From Acanthacorydalis orientalis (lineage: Eukaryota; Arthropoda; Insecta; Megaloptera; Corydalidae): a stretch of DNA of 64,000 nucleotides. The notes below the pieces were generated by a model. It searched no databases and had not been told where the DNA came from. It worked only from the letters and a program-made list of their open reading frames with translations. The stretch's first letter is position 1; each line of letters starts with the position of its first letter. Shown here piece by piece: positions 58,205-64,000 of this stretch. Both the position numbers and the translations under genes were made by a program. The stretch covers positions 4,103,446 to 4,167,445 of the forward strand of contig CM068325.1 of NCBI GenBank assembly GCA_034766995.1, read 5' to 3'.

Positions 58205-59945
58205 CCGTAATTGAGAATCAAAAATTATGAAAAAAATATATATTGAACAGAATTTAATTCTCTTTTCAATGATGTATAAAATTGTTAAATTTAGAACTTC
58301 ATTTTTCGAGAAATTCGTAAAAACTCCCAGAGTGTCTCTCACGATGAATAAAAATAAAACCTTTGTGTTTAAGTTACCTTTAAGTCCCTAATTGTAAATA
58401 AAAAAATACATTTCAAAGAAAATTTAACTCTCTTTTCAGTTATGTACACGTTTTATAAATTTAGGTTTGAATTTTTTGAAAAATTCGCAAGTAACGCACA
58501 GAGTGCATTCCAAGATCGGTGAAAATACAGCTCCGGGTTTAAAATATATCCGAGGCTGTAATTTTAGATAGAAAATTATGAAAAAAATATATATTAAAGA
58601 CAATTCGATTCACTTTTCAACGATCTATGAAATTTGTAAATTTAGGATTTAATTTTTTGAGAAATTTGCAAAAGCTCACAGAGTATATCTCACGATCACT
58701 GAAAATAAAATCTCTGTGTTTAAGTTATATCTGGGATCGTAATTTCGAATAAAAAAAATGACAAAATATATGTTAAAGAGAAATTAATTATCTTTTCAAC
58801 AGTGTACAAATATTTGTAATTTTCGTTTTAATTATTTAAGAAATTTGCAAGAAACGAAGTGTGTTTTAAAACTGTATTTTCACTGGTCGAGTGTAAATAC
58901 GGATCTGTGTTTAAATTTTTTCAAAGACTAATTGTAAATAAAAAATTATGAAAAAAATATATATTGAAGGAAATTTAATTTTCTTTTCAATGATGTACTC
59001 GGTTTATAAATTTTGGTTTGAATTTTTGAGAAATTTTCAAAAAACGCACAAAGTGTATTCCACAAATACAGCTCTGTATATAAGTCGTTACTACGACCAT
59101 AATTTAGAATAAGAAATTATGAAATAATGTGTATCGAAGTAAATTTAATACTCTTTTCAATTCTATGAGGATTTCTTACAATTTTATATCAATTTTTTGA
59201 GAAATTTGCAAAAAACACTCTGTTTATTTTAAATCTGTTTTTTAACTGGTCAAGTGAATATACAGCTCTGTATTTAAATCTTTTCTGAGACCGTAATTGT
59301 TAATAAAAAATTATGAAAAGAATACACGTTGAAGAAAATCGAATTCTCTTTCCAACAATATATAAATATTTGAAGTTTATATTTTAATCTATTGAGAAAT
59401 TTGCAAAAAGCTTACAAAGTGTATTTCAGAAGTATATTTCCACCGGTTGAGTGAAAATGCAGTTCCGCGTTTAATACATTTCTGAGTCCGTAATGTTAGT
59501 TGAAAAATTATTTAAAAAATATATATTGAAAGAATTTAATTCCTTTTCCAACGATACATTAATATTCGAAATTTTAATTCGTTGACGAATTTGCATAAAG
59601 AATTTAAGAAGTGTATTTCAAAGCTACATTTTCACTGGTCGAGTGAAAATACAGCTTTGTACTTGATCCGTTTCTAAGTCCGTAATTGTTAGTTAAAAAA
59701 TTATGAAAAAAATACAGATAGAACCGAATTCGATTCTCTTTACAACCGTATGCAAATTTTTTGAATTTTTACTTGACCCTTTCGAGAAATCCACAAGAAA
59801 CGCACAGACTGTATTACACGATCGGTGAAAAATTGCTCTGTGCTCAACCTCTCTGCTCTGTATTAAACCATATCCGAGTCAATAATTGCGAATAAAAAGC
59901 TCGTCGAATAAGTGCACACTGAAGACGATTTAACACTATTTCGTA
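58205..59945 (-). repeat. main ~180 bp family, minus orientation, longest array
   Basis: Nine to ten copies. AATTATGAAAAAAATATATATTGAA-like blocks (shown here as degenerate) followed by GAATTTAATTCTCTTTTCAA lie near 58222, 58396, 58573, 58756, 58944, 59116, 59300, 59490 and 59700. Each copy also has TTGAGAAATTTGCAAAAA and GTGTATTTCA. This is the inverted layout of the + arrays. Confidence 0.9.
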
Positions 59946-60751
59946 CAGAATAACATCGAAGGGAGAACCTCCCTCTGACCCGGTCCACGCTAGGCGAACC
60001 GATCGGTCCGGCCGCAAGGCGAGACATTACCTCAACAGCAGCTTCTCCTCCTCTTCCCGCCGGCACCGAATAATTGAAAATCGTTCCGGGACGAAAAAAG
60101 CGATCCGGCCTTGACGAAGCTCCGCCGAATGTCAGACGGCGGACGATTCGAGTTTTCAGTCGGCTGTGAAAAATACAGCGTGGCCGTCGACCGTTCCCCG
60201 AACCACGGACCGAGTACGGGGACTTCTCAACGTGCTTCAAGCGGACGCGACCGCACTCGTCGATCCTGGAAGAAAAACGAACAAGCGTAAACATGCCGGA
60301 CCGTACCCGTTCCGTCATTATTAATCCAGCAGTGGACCGACAGAAGCTGTATACACACTCATACATACATTCATACATTTTATATATACACACATATATA
60401 TATATATATATAATAAAATTTCTACATGAACAATACAATGCTTCAAAATTCATTGCCTGAAGGTAAACAACTGCGGTTTTCATTCAAAATGGATAAACTG
60501 GGATAGAGAAAGAGTGCGCGAGATAACGTATCCCTCCGTGTGTGCATTATACCACACGTGTGTGTGTGTGTACGTTCTCGTGTGAGTGAGTGAGCGAATC
60601 CGGCCTGTATCTTAGCTGTGTGACGTTATATAACGGTAGCCGAATGTATGAACCTGTGTCCGTGTGCTCCCGTTCTACCGCATCGACTCACACCAACTGC
60701 TCTTCACATACGGTTAGATGGAAACTGTGTACACCTAAAGGCACTTTATAC

Positions 60752-60783
<32 letters not shown>

Positions 60784-61100
60784 ATATGTGTGTGTGAACT
60801 TTGTCTGTAAAGGCCTGTGCTGTGCAAGCTCATCGCGATGTGCAAGTGTGGAACAAGAAAGGGTTGTCCGGATCTTATGTATTGCGCTTGACCGCTCGAG
60901 GCTACGGAGTAACTGCTTAATTTCTGACACTAATACATTTCGTACGAGTTGTGTTCAATCCGCGGAATCAGAGATGAAGATGTATGCGGAGGATGGTCGG
61001 GCGCGAGATGTGTTCGACTGCTGGCGCGTTCCGGTCAGCGCGATTGGACCCGAGACACGGGGCTGTAGTTTGCGGATATCGATAAAAATGAGAAGCAGAT
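59945..61100. other. gene-free
   Basis: GC-rich to about 60330, (TA)n at 60400-60412 and 60751-60787, (TG)n near 60557-60572. Frames of up to 206 codons without recognisable domains. Confidence 0.45.
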
Positions 61101-61104
61101 TTCA

Positions 61105-61400
61105 AAAATTATAAAACTAGTTTATGATAGGACCGGTCGTCGAATCGCTGCGAGAGTTTGAATTCATCATTTTTAATTTTTGATGTACGGACGACTTTTG
61201 TTAAATATGATAATAGTCAAAGCCTGACTGCTTACAAGCTTTTAAAGCTATGCGGTTGAGACTTATGGATATCGACAGACAATAGAATCAGCTTTCGAGA
61301 AGTATACAAGGATTTTAAACTAGGACCAGTCGTTTGATCGGTGTGTGAGTTTGAATTCATTCTTTTTAATTTTTGATGTATGGATGATGTATGGAAAAAC
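61105..61400 (+). repeat. ~193 bp direct repeat pair
   Basis: AGTTTGAATTCATCATTTTT AATTTTTGATGTACGG near 61154 is repeated with few changes near 61347. Both are preceded by AGGACCRGTCGT. Confidence 0.8.
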
Positions 61401-61612
61401 TAGCAGAACAGTGGAAGTGTTCGAAAATCTGACAGTGTCTGTCGATATCTCGATCCGGAGCGTGGTACGGTGATCGGGAGAGATGTGAATCGCCAGGATA
61501 TCGCCTGAAAGATTGGCTAAGAAATCGGTTCACTGCAGCTAATTGAACGGTGTCGTGGAAAGGAGACGATTTCTAATTAGAATGAGCACGGTAATGGATT
61601 ATTTTGTATGTG

Positions 61613-61643
<31 letters not shown>

Positions 61644-62440
61644 ATGAAATAAATCGACGCACGTACGTCGGCGCGTGTACGTCCTAAACTGTATTCGTGT
61701 TCGGTGCAGTATTAACACCGGCCGAATCGAAATTCATACACATAAAGAGCTTATCCGTACGCGAGATACAATCTTTTAATATCCGGTCGCCGTAATAATG
61801 CCCTTTCGGGCGGGCGGGCGGGCGCGCGCGGCGCTATGTGGCGGCGTCGGTCGCGCTCGCTCGCACCCGCCGTCGCGCGCGCTCGCTCCCGTCCCGAAAA
61901 ACTTTACGTCATAAATCATCCCGGTTCGAAAATCTGCCTGACATCCGAATAATCATTACAAATGATATTTCGCTGTTTATTCGCTGCGTCTTTGTGCGTG
62001 TGTGCGCGTGTACGACGTGGCGCCGGTCGCTCGTGCGGACGTGAAAGGGTTAATGCGCGACGCGAGGGGTTGGACCGCGTGCGGGGACGCAGGTGAAGTC
62101 AGGTAGGTTCGGACGGATTGAGAATTTCGAAGTGAGTGTATGTACGGGCTTGTATGTACGGATCTCTCTACTTCTCTTTTTCTTCATATATATATATATA
62201 TATATATTATATAAAGGGAGGGAGAGAGAGAGATATTAACGAGTAGCGACAAAATGACTGGTCAGTCGTTCTTAGAGATTAATCCATTCCTGCTTAACGA
62301 AACACAAAAATTCTCTAGTTTATAAAATTCCTCTTTAACCCTCTTAGATATCGAGCTATGTCCCTTTCCGAATTCTCCAGCAGGGGACATTTTTCGTCTA
62401 AGTACCTCGTTCTCTCTCTCATTTCATTTTTCTTTCTCTT
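61400..62440. other. gene-free
   Basis: (TA)n/(TG)n near 61612-61645, a (GGGC)n stretch near 61808-61824, (TA)n near 62188-62208 and (GA)n near 62217-62232. GTCATAAATCATCC and AATAATCATTACAAATGATA near 61908-61965 are homeodomain-like. Confidence 0.4.
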
Positions 62441-62449
62441 TCATCTGAT

Positions 62450-62740
62450 CAGGGCGTGGGCAGCCACGTCCTAATCTCTTCCCACGTCCTATCTCTTCAC
62501 AAGTCCTAATCTTTTTTTCACGTCCTAATCTTTTCCCAAGTCCTAATCTCTTCTCACGTTCTCTCTCTTCCCAAGCCCTATCTCTTCTCAAGTCCTAATC
62601 TTTTTTTCCACATCCCATCTCTTCCCATGTTCTATCTCTTCTCATGTCCTAATCTTTTTTTCCACGTGCTAATCTCTTCCCACGTCCTCTCTTTTCCCAT
62701 GTCCTACCTCTTCCCTCGTTACATCTCTTCCACTTTTGAC
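62450..62740 (+). repeat. polypyrimidine minisatellite, ~20-24 bp unit
   Basis: Variants of CACGTCCTAATCTCTTCCC recur about a dozen times, with CACGTCC/AAGTCCT/ATGTCCT and TATCTCTTCC/AATCTTTTTTT alternatives. One strand is almost entirely C and T. Confidence 0.88.
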
Positions 62741-63200
62741 CCCTCCTTCCTGCATCACCCTCCTATCGCTCCATCCTCGCCGATTTCCATCCCTTCCTCC
62801 ATACGTATAGACATGATAACCCGACTGTCCATCTTATCGTCCCGCTAGAGGAACCGACAGACAAACATCGATCAGTGTAAGGAGATCCCGCACGATTTTC
62901 AGCACACATCGAGTCCCGAAAAACGCGACCGGTCTGATCGGCAGGACCGTCGCACCTGCGTCCGCGTCGACCGGACGCCGGACCGTAAAATGTATATTAA
63001 ATAGAACATAATTAACAATTCTACCGAAATAATGCCGACCGAACGGCCGACCGAACAACAACAACCCTCCTCCCCACATCAATTATAATTTCAAAACGTA
63101 CCACTATTAAAAATAAAACACCGGGCCGTAAAAACATCCCCTTTTCCAAACAGCACCGCTTTCGAATAACAAATTTATATGCACATACGCGCGCACGTTC
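62740..63200. other. gene-free
   Basis: C/T-rich at first, then unremarkable. No gene or array was recognised. Confidence 0.45.
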
Positions 63201-63205
63201 ATACT

Positions 63206-63206
<1 letters not shown>

Positions 63207-63275
<69 letters not shown>
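63207..63275. repeat. (TA)n microsatellite, longest in the window
   Basis: About 34 uninterrupted TA units. Confidence 0.95.
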
Positions 63276-63278
<3 letters not shown>

Positions 63279-63279
63279 A

Positions 63280-63610
63280 CATTCGATAGATATTTAAATA
63301 TGAAGTATAGGAAATATGTAAGTACGTTAACTATTAATTTGCCTATAAATTACCTTTGTTTAAATACCTGGCATTATATTGGCATCATTTGAACACACAG
63401 ACTAGACACACAGGCATATTGCTTTAGATTTATATGAAGCGCGCGAGCAACAGGAGGGTAAAAGCTCTCTCTGTGTATATTGAAACGCACACACACACAC
63501 ACACACACGAACACGCATTCGTAGAGAGAGACATACACAAACTCGACGAAACACAAACATTCCCAGCTATGCATGCGTCCATATATTCATATAAATTCAT
63601 ATATATATAT

Positions 63611-63649
<39 letters not shown>

Positions 63650-64000
63650 TGTGTGTGTGTGTATGTATGTATGATATAGTGTTCGTCGTTATACGACAAA
63701 CGTTATATAACAGTAACGGCAGTCGTGTAACGGCGTCGAGCTTTCGGGTGCGGTCGGTTCTCTGTCGCCCACCCAATGTACTCTCTATTGATCGAACCCA
63801 CTTCCTGTCGTCTTCCGTCCATTTTATGGACGATTCTTTCATCTCTTTCTCGTACGTGTAACGTACACACACGTGCACGTACAGGGTGATCGGGAAAAGG
63901 CGACGCGGCCGTCGTCGAAGACGAAAAGCCTGTGTGTGTGTGTGTGCAGGGTAATTCGGATCGTTGTCAACTTCGAACGATCCGTGTCCGAGTACTGTCC
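63280..64000. other. gene-free end of window
   Basis: (CA)n at 63487-63509, (TA)n at 63599-63648 and (TG)n after it. A short repeat, ACAGGGTGATCGGGAAAAG and CAGGGTAATTCGGATCG, occurs near 63881 and 63947. No gene. Confidence 0.5.

Larger units (their letters stand above)
25027..64000 (+). other. putative giant intron of the discoidin receptor (or gene-free DNA)
   Basis: The last visible exon ends with a strong donor in phase 2. In the following 39 kb I see no exon continuing the discoidin domain (no Gly-Ala-Trp-Cys-Pro-like coding block) and no other gene on either strand. All longer open frames fall in GC-rich islands, (TA)n runs or tandem repeats. Confidence 0.5.

Noticed and set aside
59863..60483. 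206-codon minus-strand frame
   Set aside because: Begins in a (TA)n run, crosses a GC-rich island and enters a repeat array; no family resemblance.
681..63650. Frames reading as Tyr-Ile or Ile-Tyr repeats
   Set aside because: They are translations of (TA)n microsatellites, not proteins.
1..64000. Transposon or endogenous-virus coding regions
   Set aside because: No reverse transcriptase, integrase, transposase or capsid-like motif was seen in any frame.

Overview
The window is eukaryotic nuclear DNA. Small introns of 62-85 bases with GT-AG borders, AATAAA polyadenylation signals, an arthropod-style TATA plus TCATTC initiator, and long (TA)n and (CA)n runs point to an arthropod, probably an insect or a relative. 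The exact lineage cannot be fixed from the sequence. Coding exons are very GC- and CpG-rich, while the rest is mostly AT-rich local tandem repeats. I see no transposase, reverse transcriptase or viral reading frame, no rRNA and no convincing tRNA.

Layout. 1-7.6 kb is gene-free: AT-rich tandem repeats, then GC-rich non-coding DNA. Three genes follow on the + strand within 9 kb. They are a CCDC59/TAP26 homologue (7856-8616, ribosome biogenesis), ornithine decarboxylase (11962-13608, polyamine synthesis) and LTV1 (15192-16873, 40S ribosome assembly export factor). From 17 to 24.3 kb there are several ~175-185 bp tandem arrays and GC-rich non-coding islands. At 24724-25026 lie the first two coding exons of a discoidin-domain receptor: a signal peptide and the start of the discoidin domain. 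The rest of that gene was not found, so 25-64 kb is best read as one very long first-domain intron or gene-free DNA. It is filled with tandem repeats of about 70-200 bp, (TA)n runs, degenerate TCTA tracts and scattered islands that may be regulatory.

The most interesting element is in the ornithine decarboxylase leader. An upstream open frame without any AUG, at 11590-11691, ends in Val-Glu-Pro-Pro-Trp-Trp-stop. This fits the class of conserved non-AUG upstream frames known from ornithine decarboxylase/antizyme-inhibitor mRNAs, where a Pro-Pro-Trp ending mediates polyamine feedback on translation. Here it precedes an enzyme that keeps all its catalytic residues. The second striking feature is that one ~184 bp repeat family, in both orientations and at widely different base compositions, recurs over most of the window, along with several apparently unrelated tandem families of nearly the same unit length.

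The three compact genes are all growth-related: two ribosome-assembly factors flank the rate-limiting enzyme of polyamine synthesis. The discoidin receptor is a separate, long-intron, developmental-type gene.
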